Part shown: one piece after another, positions 18,249 through 27,092 of the stretch | How positions within the stretch are numbered: the stretch's first letter is position 1 | Layout of the letters: each line of letters starts with the position of its first letter | Position numbers and translations under genes: made by a program | The notes under the pieces: model-generated | Told to the model about the DNA's origin: nothing | What the model saw: only the letters and a program-made list of their open reading frames with translations | Databases searched by the model: none | DNA from: Roseomonas sp. | GTDB lineage: Bacteria; Pseudomonadota; Alphaproteobacteria; Acetobacterales; Acetobacteraceae | NCBI GenBank assembly: GCA_020249265.1 | Contig: JADCGA010000015.1 | Coordinates: 1-64,000 of the forward strand | Length of the DNA: 64,000 bases | Direction of reading: 5' to 3'

Positions 18249-19172
18249 TCAGGCATTGAAGGCAACGGTGCCAAGCGCCGCAAGATCATAACCGCCAAGC
18301 CTTGCGGCGCGGGTGGCGAAGACCTCGGTTCGCGTGAAGGTCAATAGTTTCTGCACGGCGTCGCTGAAATAATGGCGCCGTTCCATCACAAGGTCAAAAC
18401 GCTCTCGGAATAGCGGCAGGAAGGTAAGGCCGCGCGCCGCGGCCTCGGCCCGAATGCCAAAGCCGACATCGGCACGGCCTTCGGCGATGCTTGCCGCGAC
18501 CTCATCTTCCGAAAGGGCGGGGCTTGGCAGGAAGCCGATCTGATCAAGGCGCAAGCCGGCTTCTGAAAGCAAATGCGTCAGCAGCACATGGCTGCCGGCG
18601 CGCGGCTGGCGCCCCGCCACGCGCAGGCCTGGCCGCGCCAGATCCGCGATGCCTGCCAGCACGCCAGGGTTGCCTTGCGGCAGGATCAAGCCTTGCTCTC
18701 GCCAGGCCCAGGTAATGCCGACAAAGGCACGCCCGGCCAGGAACTCCCGCGCCGCGGGTTCGTTGAAGCTGTTACTGTCAGGGTCGAGCAAATGGCTGGC
18801 GGCGACCAATGCCTCGCCCTCGGCCAACGCCATCAGCCCATCCAGGCTGCCGCCGCCGCGCAGTGCCAGCCCACAGCCGGATTGCCGCGCGGCCCAATCG
18901 AGCAAAGGGTCATGGCTGCCGGCCAGGATAGAGGGCGGGTCCAGGCGTTGCGCCGCGCCGGCATCGGCCTGGGCCGCCAGCCAGCGTTCAAGCTGCCGCC
19001 TCGGGAAAAGCCATTTGCCGCCAAGCTGCGCCGCTGGCAGCCTTTGTGCGCGCGCAAGCTCATAAAGCGATCGTTCGGAAAGGCGGAGGAAGCGCGCGGC
19101 TTCCTTAAGCGTCAGAACATCCGGCATTTGCTGGTGAATTTCGGCAAAAACCGGCATTCGGTCAAGCCCCAT
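18249..19172 (-). CDS. HTH (excisionase-type) regulator with periplasmic-binding-protein-like domain
   Basis: A 307-residue one-component regulator. Residues about 18-65 form a winged MerR/excisionase HTH (LTLKEAARFLRLSERSLYELA). Residues about 85-300 form a PF12727-like substrate-binding domain with no signal peptide (GEALVAASHLLDPDS, GRADVGFGIRAEAAARGL). This architecture is common in molybdate/tungstate-linked regulators. It is divergent from tupBCA with a 57-bp gap, so it probably senses tungstate/molybdate or a related oxyanion and controls the transporter. The start is uncertain: MPDVLTLKE at 19127 is a credible alternative. Confidence 0.8.
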   Translation of the reverse strand: MGLDRMPVFAEIHQQMPDVLTLKEAARFLRLSERSLYELARAQRLPAAQLGGKWLFPRRQLERWLAAQADAGAAQRLDPPSILAGSHDPLLDWAARQSGCGLALRGGGSLDGLMALAEGEALVAASHLLDPDSNSFNEPAAREFLAGRAFVGITWAWREQGLILPQGNPGVLAGIADLARPGLRVAGRQPRAGSHVLLTHLLSEAGLRLDQIGFLPSPALSEDEVAASIAEGRADVGFGIRAEAAARGLTFLPLFRERFDLVMERRHYFSDAVQKLLTFTRTEVFATRAARLGGYDLAALGTVAFNA

Positions 19173-19229
19173 CGCGAATTGACGCAGGTTTCACCCATCC
19201 GCATTTAAGCAAGATACCGGGAGGATGGG

Positions 19230-19934
19230 GTGCAGGATCTTGCCAGCGCATTCACAACTGCTTTTGGCCTGATCCTTTCCCTGGACCCGGCAGTGCTGGC
19301 CATTGTGGCGCTGTCTTTGCGCGTGAGCCTCTCGGCCTTGGTGCTGGCGGCGCTGATTGGTCTGCCGCTCGGGGCGCTTTTGGCGGTGGCGCGGTTTCCG
19401 GGTCGCGGTGGTGTGATCACGCTGACCAACGCGCTGATGGGGCTGCCGCCGGTAGTGGTGGGGCTACTGATTTATCTGTTGCTGTCGCGGTCTGGGCCGC
19501 TCGGTTCCTTCGGGCTGCTGTTCACGCCAACAGCTATGATCATCGCTCAGGCGGTGCTGATCACGCCCATTCTGGCGGCGCTGACGCGCCAAGTGCTGGA
19601 AGGCATGTGGGAAGAATATGCGGAACAGCTGCGGTCTTTTGGTGCGGGGCCGTGGCGCGCGGTGCCGACGTTGTTGTGGGATGGGCGCTTTCTGCTGCTG
19701 ACGGTGCTGCTGGCAGGGTTTGGTCGGGCAGCGGCGGAGGTAGGCGCGGTGATGGTGGTGGGCGGCAATATTGAAGGCTTCACCCGCGTGATGACCACCG
19801 CGATTGCGCTTGAAACCAGCAAGGGAGATTTGCCGCTGGCGCTGGCGCTCGGGATTGTGCTGATGGCGATTGTGCTGGGGGTGAATGCGCTGGCGCAGGG
19901 GGTGCGCGGCATTGCCGCGCGCTGGGCTGGCTGA
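19230..19934 (+). CDS. tupB: Tungstate ABC transporter permease
   Basis: A 234-residue membrane permease with about five hydrophobic segments and the ABC-permease EAA loop (EEYAEQLRSFGAGPWRAV). The region MVVGGNIEGFTRVMTTAIAL is typical of TupB/WtpB-type oxyanion permeases. The start is GTG at 19230, preceded by GGGAGGATG. It is followed one base after its stop by tupC, then by tupA, giving the standard permease-ATPase-binding-protein set. Confidence 0.88.
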   Translation: MQDLASAFTTAFGLILSLDPAVLAIVALSLRVSLSALVLAALIGLPLGALLAVARFPGRGGVITLTNALMGLPPVVVGLLIYLLLSRSGPLGSFGLLFTPTAMIIAQAVLITPILAALTRQVLEGMWEEYAEQLRSFGAGPWRAVPTLLWDGRFLLLTVLLAGFGRAAAEVGAVMVVGGNIEGFTRVMTTAIALETSKGDLPLALALGIVLMAIVLGVNALAQGVRGIAARWAG

Positions 19935-19935
19935 G

Positions 19936-20658
19936 ATGCGCGCGCCCGATTCCATTCTGCCGCTAAGCGCCGAAGGCTTGGGCTTCAGCGCGGGCGGTGT
20001 GGAAATTCTGCGCGATGTTTCGCTGAAGATTACCGCCGGCGCGCCGACGCTGCTGATTGGCGCGAATGGTGCGGGGAAAAGCGTGTTGCTGCGGCTGCTG
20101 CATGGCTTGCTGAAGCCCTCGGCTGGGCGGGTTTTCTGGGCGATGCCAACCGACCATGCCGCGCGGCGCCAGGCGATGGTGTTTCAGCGCCCGGTGCTCC
20201 TGCGGCGTTCGGTGTTGGCCAATACGCTTTATCCCATGGCTTTGGCCGGTGTGGCGCGGGAGGACCGTGACGCGCGTGCCGAGGCAGCGCTGGCGCTGGT
20301 TGGGCTTGCTGATCGCGCGGCTGATCCAGCGCGCAAGCTTTCCGTGGGCCAGCAGCAGCGCTTGGCGTTGGCGCGCGCCGCTGCGCTCCAGCCGGAATTG
20401 TTGTTTTTGGATGAGCCTTCCGCAAGCCTGGACCCCGCCGCGACGCGCGCAGTGGAGGAGATTGTGCTGAAGCTGGCGCAGCGCCGCACCAAGATTGTCA
20501 TGACCACGCATGATCTGGCGCAGGCGCGGCGGCTGGCGGGAGATGTGGTGTTTCTGCATCGCGGCAGCGTGCTGGAACAGGCGCCGGCTGATGCGTTTTT
20601 CCAGCAGCCAGCTTCAACCACGGCGCGCGCTTTTCTGCGCGGCGAATTGGTTTGGTGA
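19936..20658 (+). CDS. tupC: Tungstate ABC transporter ATP-binding protein
   Basis: A 240-residue ABC ATPase. Walker A is GANGAGKSVLLRLL, the Q-loop region is AMVFQRP, the signature is LSVGQQQRLALARA, Walker B is LLFLDEPSASLDP, and the H-loop is MTTHD. The ATG at 19936 lies one base after the tupB stop; the longer upstream frame overlaps tupB and is rejected. It powers tungstate import through TupB. Confidence 0.92.
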   Translation: MRAPDSILPLSAEGLGFSAGGVEILRDVSLKITAGAPTLLIGANGAGKSVLLRLLHGLLKPSAGRVFWAMPTDHAARRQAMVFQRPVLLRRSVLANTLYPMALAGVAREDRDARAEAALALVGLADRAADPARKLSVGQQQRLALARAAALQPELLFLDEPSASLDPAATRAVEEIVLKLAQRRTKIVMTTHDLAQARRLAGDVVFLHRGSVLEQAPADAFFQQPASTTARAFLRGELVW

Positions 20659-20683
20659 CGGTTTCGAGAAAAGGGAGAGAAAC

Positions 20684-21520
20684 ATGATCAGTATGTTCCG
20701 ACGTGGCATTTTGCCGATGTTGTTCGCGGCTGTTGCATTGCCTGCCTTCGCGCAGGAACGGAGCATTACCGTTGCTTCCACCACCAGCACGGAACAATCC
20801 GGGCTGTTTGGCCATATCCTGCCGATCTTTACCCGCGAAAGCGGCATTGCCGTGCGCGTGGTGGCTTTGGGCACTGGCCAGGCCTTGGATGTAGGCCGGC
20901 GCGGGGATGCGGATGTTGTCTTTGTGCATGATCGCGCCGCGGAAGAACGCTTTGTCGCGGAAGGTTTCGGCGGGCCGCGACGGCATGTGATGTTCAATGA
21001 TTTCGTGATTACCGGCCCCGCGGCAGACCCCGCGCGCATTGCCGGGCTTGGTGATACGGCGGAAGCGCTGCGCCGCATCGCCGCCGCCCGCGCACCCTTC
21101 ATCAGCCGAGGGGATCGCAGCGGTACGCATGCGGCGGAGCTTCGCTTGTGGCAACAGGCCGGCATTGATCCCGCAACCGGGCGCGGCCAATGGTATCGGG
21201 AAGTGGGGCAAGGCATGGGGCCGGCGCTGAATACCGCCGCCGCGCAGGGTGCCTATATTCTGGCCGATCGCGGCACCTGGCTGAGCTTCCGCAATCGGCA
21301 GGATCAACGCATTCTGATCGAAGGTGATACCCGGCTGTTCAATCAATACGGCGTCATGCTGGTGAACGCGCAGCGCCATCCGCATGTGAAGGCGGCGGAC
21401 GGGCAGCGGTTCATTGATTGGCTGCTCTCAGCCGCCGGCCAGGCCGCGATTGCTTCCTATCGCATCAATGGGGAACAGCTTTTCTTCCCCAATGCGGATA
21501 AGCCCGAGCCGGTTTCGTGA
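20684..21520 (+). CDS. tupA: Tungstate ABC transporter substrate-binding protein
   Basis: A 278-residue periplasmic protein with a Sec signal peptide (residues 1-23, cleavage after ALPAFA). The mature N-terminus has the oxyanion-binding block ITVASTTSTEQSGLFGHILP; the TTST motif is diagnostic of TupA/WtpA-like proteins. Other conserved pieces are GRRGDADVVFVHD and SRGDRSGTH. The chosen ATG has GGGAGAGAAAC just upstream. Tungstate supply may relate to molybdenum/tungsten cofactor enzymes, but no link to the Mo subunit at 34-36 kb is shown. Confidence 0.92.
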   Translation: MISMFRRGILPMLFAAVALPAFAQERSITVASTTSTEQSGLFGHILPIFTRESGIAVRVVALGTGQALDVGRRGDADVVFVHDRAAEERFVAEGFGGPRRHVMFNDFVITGPAADPARIAGLGDTAEALRRIAAARAPFISRGDRSGTHAAELRLWQQAGIDPATGRGQWYREVGQGMGPALNTAAAQGAYILADRGTWLSFRNRQDQRILIEGDTRLFNQYGVMLVNAQRHPHVKAADGQRFIDWLLSAAGQAAIASYRINGEQLFFPNADKPEPVS

Positions 21521-21527
21521 AACCGCA

Positions 21528-21857
21528 TTAGGCGACCGCCACGCGCGCTTCGGTGCGGGCTTGGCGGCCCTTTTCATCTGTCCAGATGAATTCGAAATGG
21601 CTCGGCTTTTCAATCCGCACGAAAAACACGTGATAGGGGTTGGTCGCGGTGCCGTTCTGGAAATCGGCGCTGAACAGTGCCTCACCATTCAGCCGCACCA
21701 TTAGCCGCGTCAGCATATCGCGCGGCAGGGCGCGGCCGGCTTCGTGGCGCAATCCCGTTTCCATCGGGTGTTCAATCAGGGTACGGATTTCAATCACCTC
21801 ACCGGCGCGGGCGCTGCGCGGGATGCGAATGCGGGGTTGGGATGGCAGCGCGCTCAT
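21528..21857 (-). CDS. soxZ: Thiosulfate oxidation carrier SoxZ
   Basis: A 109-residue SoxZ. Conserved segments are GEVIEIRTLIEHPMETGLRH near the start and HFEFIWTDEKG near the end (canonical G.l...W.Dt.G). SoxZ pairs with SoxY to carry sulfur intermediates in the periplasm. It overlaps soxY by ATGA (21854-21857). The frame extends three codons upstream, but the coupled ATG is preferred. It ends 7 bp from convergent tupA. Confidence 0.92.
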   Translation of the reverse strand: MSALPSQPRIRIPRSARAGEVIEIRTLIEHPMETGLRHEAGRALPRDMLTRLMVRLNGEALFSADFQNGTATNPYHVFFVRIEKPSHFEFIWTDEKGRQARTEARVAVA

Positions 21858-22279
21858 GAAAGGCACCCCCCGGCACCAACGCGCAATTCCGCGCTGGTAC
21901 GCATGACGCGGCCAGTGCTGGTTTCCGCCAGCACGATCAGCCGCTGATCTTCCGCCAGGCGAATGCGCGTTTGCACTTCAGCGCGGGCGAGCAACGGTGT
22001 CAGGCGGAAGGTTGCGACCCCGGGTGTTGGGTTGCGGGAGGCAAAGACATGAATGGCGGTGATGTGATCCTGCGCTGTCATCGGGCTTTCCACCACAATG
22101 CCGAGTGGCACCTGGCCGCCATTTTCGGCGAGGGTGGGCACGCGCAACAAAATGCCGCCATCGGTCACGGGCTTGTCGCCGATGGTTTCACGCATGGCTG
22201 TGGATAGCGCATCATCGGCCCGCGCCGGGACGGCGAAGGGCAGCGCGAGAAGCGCGAGGCAGGTTCTGCGAGCGATCAT
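21854..22279 (-). CDS. soxY: Thiosulfate oxidation carrier SoxY with atypical C-terminus
   Basis: A 141-residue protein with a Tat-like leader (IARRTCLALLALPF) and the SoxY ferredoxin-like fold (IVVESPMTAQDHITAIHVFA). The sulfur-carrying Cys139 is present, but the tail reads VGAGGCLS instead of the canonical GGCGG. The start at 22279 is fixed by GGAGG five bases upstream; the ATG at 22291 lies before that site. SoxXA, SoxB and SoxCD are absent nearby, so any catalytic partners would be elsewhere or the pair may work as a general sulfur carrier. Confidence 0.9.
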   Translation of the reverse strand: MIARRTCLALLALPFAVPARADDALSTAMRETIGDKPVTDGGILLRVPTLAENGGQVPLGIVVESPMTAQDHITAIHVFASRNPTPGVATFRLTPLLARAEVQTRIRLAEDQRLIVLAETSTGRVMRTSAELRVGAGGCLS

Positions 22280-22474
22280 CAACACCTCCATGCTGGGCCG
22301 TGGAATAAAGGGGGCGCAGCAAGAAATTCTCCAGCTTTGGGCGATTTATGCCCCGGTTGTCACTTGATATGGCGGCTGAACTTTCCAGGTGCAAGCGGAA
22401 ATTTTTAATGCTATCAGCGGATTAGATGGGATAAAGGGCTTGCTGCCCAGCCGGTGAAATTTGGAAATTCTTTC

Positions 22475-23623
22475 TCAGTGATCCAGGCGGAATAGCGGGC
22501 GCAACCGCAGCCCCAGCCAATTGCCGGCGAGGCCCGGCAGGATCCAAAGCCAGCCATGCAGGCTGCCGGAAGCGATCCCCGCCACATAGGCGCTGATGTT
22601 GCAGCCCGATGCCATGACGGCGCCATAGCCGAGCAAGATACCCCCGATCACGGAAGCGCAACAATGCCGCCAGGGCAATCGCCATTCCGGCTTGAAGCGC
22701 GCCGCAAGGGCAGCAGCGAAAAACGCACCAAGCATGAGGCCAAAATTCATCACGCTGCTGCGTTCGGAAAGTATTGGGCGGAGAAAGGCTTCCGTACGTG
22801 TCGGGTCTTCCCAAAACATCCAGAAGGCGGGTTCATCCCAGCCCAACTCAGCGACGATGCGTGAACCCCAGAGTGGGAAGGATGCCGTGATCACCCATGG
22901 TCGTCCCGCTGCCCAAAGCGTGATGATGTTGAGAACGGCGAGGATGATGGCGGCCATGGCCCAGGACCAACGCCGCGGTGATGCTGCTGATGGCGCGCTG
23001 AAGATCGGTTCAACGCGACCATGGCGGTGTTGTTCGATTACGCGCGATCCTAGTGCCACCAACAGGAAAATCGTAAGGCTGCCAAGCAGCGCGGGCCAAA
23101 GCCCAATCAGCTCCGGCAGGGTTGTGGCGGAAAGCGCAGGCAGATCGGTCCATCTTTCGGAATCATAGGCCGCGATGGTGGCTCCGATGATGAAAAAAAT
23201 CAGCGTCAGTAGCATGCGCGTATTGCCGCCACCTGCGGTATAGAGCGTGCCGGAAGCGCAGCCGCCGCCCAATTGCATGCCGATGCCGAAGATGAAGGCG
23301 CCGATGACAACCGCGACACCCGCAGGAAACACAATGCCACGCACCGGCGCGCCCGCCAGCATACCTGCATGAATGGCGGGCAGCATCACAGTTACCAGAA
23401 TGGCGAGCATGAGCATTTGCGCGCGCAACCCCGCGCTGTGCCCATCCGCCAGCGCCTGGCGAAAGCCGCCGGCAAAGCTGAAGGCGCCGCGATACAGCGT
23501 ATAGCCCAGCGCCGCGCCAAGCCCCCAAAGCAGCGCGTGATTGCCGCCGTATTGCTGCGCAAGCCCAAGCGCGCCCAGCAGCAAAAGCAAGGCTGCGATG
23601 ATGGCTGGCAGGGCTTGGGGCAA
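22475..23623 (-). CDS. YeeE/YedE-family sulfur (thiosulfate) transporter
   Basis: A 382-residue polytopic membrane protein, the full-length two-lobed form. Each lobe has the hallmark Cys motif: GMQLGGGCASGTLYTAGGGN near residue 120 and GAVMASGCNISAYVAGIAS near residue 340. Characterised relatives (TsuA) import thiosulfate through these cysteines. Placement upstream of soxYZ on the same strand supports a role in bringing thiosulfate or polysulfide to the Sox carrier. It starts 18 bp after the LysE-like gene. Confidence 0.9.
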   Translation of the reverse strand: MPQALPAIIAALLLLLGALGLAQQYGGNHALLWGLGAALGYTLYRGAFSFAGGFRQALADGHSAGLRAQMLMLAILVTVMLPAIHAGMLAGAPVRGIVFPAGVAVVIGAFIFGIGMQLGGGCASGTLYTAGGGNTRMLLTLIFFIIGATIAAYDSERWTDLPALSATTLPELIGLWPALLGSLTIFLLVALGSRVIEQHRHGRVEPIFSAPSAASPRRWSWAMAAIILAVLNIITLWAAGRPWVITASFPLWGSRIVAELGWDEPAFWMFWEDPTRTEAFLRPILSERSSVMNFGLMLGAFFAAALAARFKPEWRLPWRHCCASVIGGILLGYGAVMASGCNISAYVAGIASGSLHGWLWILPGLAGNWLGLRLRPLFRLDH

Positions 23624-23641
23624 AGGGTTGGGCCTTCCGCG

Positions 23642-24238
23642 CTAGAGAATGAATATGGGAATGAGTGAGGCCGCTAATGCCAAGGCCATACCATAGTTGA
23701 AAAGCCGAAAAGCGCGATCGGAGGTGAGCAGCCTGCCAATCGCGACCCCAAAACCGCACCAGAGCACTGAGGAGATAATGCCAGAAAACACAAAAGCCCC
23801 TGCCACGCGCGCTGCCTCAGACCAGACAGGTGCCTCGGGCACGGTATAGGCGGCGAGTGCGCCGACCCCCATGATCCAGGCTTTGGGATTGACCCATTGA
23901 AAGCCCGCCGCTTCGAAAAAACTGATGGGCTTGGCGGCGGCTGCACCCTTGCCGCGCTCGGCTGTGGCGATGCGCCAGGCCAGATAGAGCATATAGGCAG
24001 CGCCGATATACTTCAGGGCCAGATGCAGCCAAGGCAGGGCGGCGAAAACCGCGCCAAGACCAAGCCCAATCGCAAGCACCATGGCCGGAAAGCCAAGAAT
24101 AATGCCAAGCATATGCGGCACGGCACGGCGAAAGCCAAAATTGGCGCCGGAAGCCGTAAGCATGGCGTTGTTCGGGCCGGGCGTGACGCTTGTGGCAAAG
24201 GCAAAACCAAGCAGCGCCCAGAAAAGCGGATCATGCAC
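23642..24238 (-). CDS. LysE-family exporter
   Basis: A 198-residue membrane protein with about six hydrophobic helices and the family motif TSVTPGPNNAMLTASGANFG near the N-terminus, then GFQWVNPKAWIMG. LysE/RhtB members export amino acids or small zwitterionic metabolites. The frame can begin with TTG at 24253, but GTG at 24238, nine bases behind GGGG, gives the normal length. It heads a minus-strand run with the YeeE transporter and soxYZ; export of a sulfur-containing amino acid is possible but speculative. Confidence 0.85.
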   Translation of the reverse strand: MHDPLFWALLGFAFATSVTPGPNNAMLTASGANFGFRRAVPHMLGIILGFPAMVLAIGLGLGAVFAALPWLHLALKYIGAAYMLYLAWRIATAERGKGAAAAKPISFFEAAGFQWVNPKAWIMGVGALAAYTVPEAPVWSEAARVAGAFVFSGIISSVLWCGFGVAIGRLLTSDRAFRLFNYGMALALAASLIPIFIL

Positions 24239-24386
24239 AGCGGTTTTCCCCAAGGTTGGAAAGCCAGAAAGCGCGCCTCCTAAGCGGATTGTGACGCGAT
24301 GGCAATGGCGCGCTTAAGGCGCGGTCTGGACGCGCGCGCCAAGCTGTATCACGCTGCGCAAATCACGCGCCTGATCGGAGACGCCC

Positions 24387-25541
24387 ATGGGTTCCCTGCT
24401 TTTCTCGCCACTTACCATTCGCAGTATGACGATCCCGAACCGCGTGGTGATGCCGCCACTTTGCCAGTATTCGGCGATCGAAGGTTTGGCGAATGATTGG
24501 CATATGGTGCAGCTTGGTCGCTTCGCCGTGGGCGGCTTTGGGCTGATTTTCACCGAGGTGACTTCCGTGATGCGGGAAGGGCGCATTACCCATGGCGATC
24601 TCGGCCTTTGGTCTGATGCGCATATTGAACCGGTGCAGCGGCTTGCGCGTTTCATCAAGGCGCAGGGCGCGGTGCCGGCGATGCAGCTCGGCCATGCAGG
24701 GCGCAAGGGTTCCTCGCAGCGTGCCTTTGAAGGAAATGGACCGCTTGGCGCGCCGGAAATAGCGATTGGCGAAAAGCCCTGGCCGCTGGTAGGGCCGACC
24801 GCAAATGCGATTGGTGAAGGCCATGTGCAGCCAGAGGCACTGACCAAGGAAGGCATGGCGGATATTCGCGAAGCCTTCGCAACCGCTGCGCGTCGTGCGC
24901 TTGCCGCCGGCTATGAGGCGATTGAGGTGCATTGCGCGCATGGCTATCTGCTGCATCAGTTCCTTTCACCGCTCTGCAATACGCGCAATGATGAATATGG
25001 CGGTGATCTGGCCGGGAGAATGCTCTTCCCGCTTGAGATTGTGCGTGCCGTGCGGGGAGCCTGGCCGGAAAACCTGCCACTTTTCGTGCGTATTTCCGCA
25101 GTGGATGGCGCTGATGGTGGCTGGGAAATGGAAGATAGCGTTGCCTATGCGCGCGAATGCCAGAAGCTTGGCGTTGATGTGATGGATTGTTCATCAGGCG
25201 GTATTGGTGGCAGTGCCACCGGCAGCAAGCGCGTGCCGCGCGGCTATGGTTTCCAAATTCCCTATGCCGCGCAAATCCGCCGAGAGCTTGGCATGAAATC
25301 CATGGCGGTTGGCCTGATTATTGGCCCGCATCAGGCCGAAGCGGCTTTGGCCGCGGGTGATGCTGACCTGATCGCGATTGGGCGCGAAGGCATGAACAAC
25401 CCGAATTGGCCCTTGCATGCGCGCGCCGTGCTGGAACCCGGCACAACCGAAGAAGTCTTCGGTTGCTGGCCGCCGCAACATGGCTGGTGGATGGAAAAGC
25501 GCGGCGCGGTGATGAATGCACTCGGCACCCCGCCGGCGTAA
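24387..25541 (+). CDS. NADH:flavin oxidoreductase, Old Yellow Enzyme family (copy 1, YqjM-like)
   Basis: A 384-residue FMN TIM-barrel enzyme that reduces activated C=C bonds or nitro groups. N-terminal FSPLTIRSMTIPNRVVMPPL is typical. The active-site segment HCAHGYLLHQFLSPLCNTRN carries the paired His-x-x-His and the conserved NxRxDxYGG. The C-terminal barrel end is GDADLIAIGREGMNNPNWPLHA. It shares many features with the second OYE gene at 28287, so two related enzymes flank this region. GGAG precedes the ATG by 6 bases. Confidence 0.93.
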   Translation: MGSLLFSPLTIRSMTIPNRVVMPPLCQYSAIEGLANDWHMVQLGRFAVGGFGLIFTEVTSVMREGRITHGDLGLWSDAHIEPVQRLARFIKAQGAVPAMQLGHAGRKGSSQRAFEGNGPLGAPEIAIGEKPWPLVGPTANAIGEGHVQPEALTKEGMADIREAFATAARRALAAGYEAIEVHCAHGYLLHQFLSPLCNTRNDEYGGDLAGRMLFPLEIVRAVRGAWPENLPLFVRISAVDGADGGWEMEDSVAYARECQKLGVDVMDCSSGGIGGSATGSKRVPRGYGFQIPYAAQIRRELGMKSMAVGLIIGPHQAEAALAAGDADLIAIGREGMNNPNWPLHARAVLEPGTTEEVFGCWPPQHGWWMEKRGAVMNALGTPPA

Positions 25542-25570
25542 ACTTTGAAGCTGAAGGAAGGAAACCTGGC

Positions 25571-26167
25571 ATGAAACTCGCCTATTCACCCAATAGCCCC
25601 TATGTACGGAAATGCGTTGTGCTTGCGATTCAACGCGACATTGACAAGCAGATGGAACTTTGGACGGTTGGTACCACTGATCCCGCGCTGGTGCAGGTCA
25701 ATCCACTTTCCAAGGTGCCGACCCTGGTGCTGGATGATGGCACCGCTCTGTATGATAGCCCGGTGATTTGCGAATATCTGGACAGTATCGGTGATGGGCC
25801 GAAGATGTTCCCGCCCGCCGGTCCGGCGCGTTGGAAGGCGTTGCGTCAGGAAGCTTTGGGCGATGGCATTCTGGATGCAACCCAGCCGCGTCGGCGCGAA
25901 ATTGCGCTGCCGCAGGATGAAGGGCGGCAGACCTACATCGCACTTCAGCAAGGCAAGGTGAAAGCGGCGCTGGCAGTGTTGGAAGCGGAAGCCGAAAGCC
26001 TTGGCATGCTGATAAATATTGGCGAAATCACCATTGCCTGCGCGCTTGGCTATATGGATTTCCGTTATCCGAATGAACCCTGGCGGCCTGGCCATCCCAA
26101 GCTGGAAGCCTGGTATGCGAAGGTTGCAGCCATGCCGGCCATGACACGCACGGTCCCGCCCGGTTGA
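25571..26167 (+). CDS. Glutathione S-transferase family protein
   Basis: A 198-residue GST. The thioredoxin-like N-terminal domain (MKLAYSPNSPYVRKCVVLA) has a serine-containing active-site loop, then VNPLSKVPTLVLDDG and YDSPVICEYLD with the gamma-Glu binding S/D motif. The helical C-terminal domain includes NIGEITIACALGYMDFR. The start ATG at 25571 is fixed by AAGGAAGG upstream; the earlier open frame overlaps the OYE gene. It is 29 bp from that gene and probably co-transcribed, suggesting handling of an electrophilic intermediate. Confidence 0.92.
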   Translation: MKLAYSPNSPYVRKCVVLAIQRDIDKQMELWTVGTTDPALVQVNPLSKVPTLVLDDGTALYDSPVICEYLDSIGDGPKMFPPAGPARWKALRQEALGDGILDATQPRRREIALPQDEGRQTYIALQQGKVKAALAVLEAEAESLGMLINIGEITIACALGYMDFRYPNEPWRPGHPKLEAWYAKVAAMPAMTRTVPPG

Positions 26168-26198
26168 GGTACCACGCTTGGCGCGCAGCGGCCTGCGT

Positions 26199-27092
26199 TC
26201 ACGCCCGGGTGGCAGCGCGCCAGACTTCCGCGATATCCATGCGCCGCGCTACCCAGACCTGATCGCCTAATTCGGCAAGCCGGGCCAGCACTTTTTCAAA
26301 GGCGGGGAAGCGCGCGGGCCGTCCCGCGATACGCAAATGATAGCCGATATTGAGCAAGCGCGGCTTGCCCTGCTTGGCTTCCGTAAGCAACACATCAAGC
26401 GCATCATTCACATATTCAACCATTTCCGCGGCCCGTACAAAGCCATTCGGATGGAAGAATTTCATATCATTGGTATCAAGCGCATAGGGCAGCACTGAAA
26501 GCCCAGGATGCGCCGGGTCTTCATAGGGCAAGTCATCATCGAAAGCATTGGATACCCAGGTAAAGCCGCGTTCTTGCAGCAACCCGCGCGTCCAGATGCT
26601 TTCCGACCCGCGACAGAAAAACCCCTGAGGTGCTTCGCCACAAGCTTTGGCGATGGCAGCAATGCAGCGATCGAGATCGGCGGCTTCCGCTTCACGAGAC
26701 GTGTAATCCGATTGCGGACGCCACAGCCAGCCATGGACGGCAGCTTCATGGCCGCGCCTTGTAGCCTCCGCAGCAAGGGCAGGTGCCCTTACGACAGCGC
26801 GGCCACACATAAGGAAGGTGGCGGGTATGGCGTGGCGGTCCAGCGCATCCAGCATCCGCCAGAAACCTGCGCGCGTGCCATAGGCGAAAATCTGTTCCTG
26901 CCCCATATCGCGCACACCAGGGGCGACGACGCTGATCACCTCACCCATGCGTTCGCATTGTGGGTCTCCGTCACCCACTTGCTGTTCCGCGCCTTCTTCG
27001 AAATTGACGGCGATGGAAACGGCAAGCCGCGCGCCATTCGGCCAGCGCATATCCGGCCATTTGCCACCATAGCCGACCATGTCGCGCGTCAT
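26199..27092 (-). CDS. Polysaccharide-deacetylase-fold hydrolase, allantoinase (PuuE)-like (copy 2)
   Basis: A 297-residue NodB-fold protein without a signal peptide, so cytoplasmic. Motifs are LAVSIAVNFEEGAE near the start, FAYGTRAGFWRMLDAL, EAAVHGWLWRP and FFCRGSESIWTRGLL. This is the PuuE/allantoinase-like branch that hydrolyses cyclic or linear amides rather than chitin. It is a diverged paralogue of the gene at 33329. Its ATG overlaps the MFS stop as ATGA (27089-27092), making it the last gene of the 13.3-kb cluster. The upstream open frame inside the MFS gene is not used. Confidence 0.85.
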   Translation of the reverse strand: MTRDMVGYGGKWPDMRWPNGARLAVSIAVNFEEGAEQQVGDGDPQCERMGEVISVVAPGVRDMGQEQIFAYGTRAGFWRMLDALDRHAIPATFLMCGRAVVRAPALAAEATRRGHEAAVHGWLWRPQSDYTSREAEAADLDRCIAAIAKACGEAPQGFFCRGSESIWTRGLLQERGFTWVSNAFDDDLPYEDPAHPGLSVLPYALDTNDMKFFHPNGFVRAAEMVEYVNDALDVLLTEAKQGKPRLLNIGYHLRIAGRPARFPAFEKVLARLAELGDQVWVARRMDIAEVWRAATRA

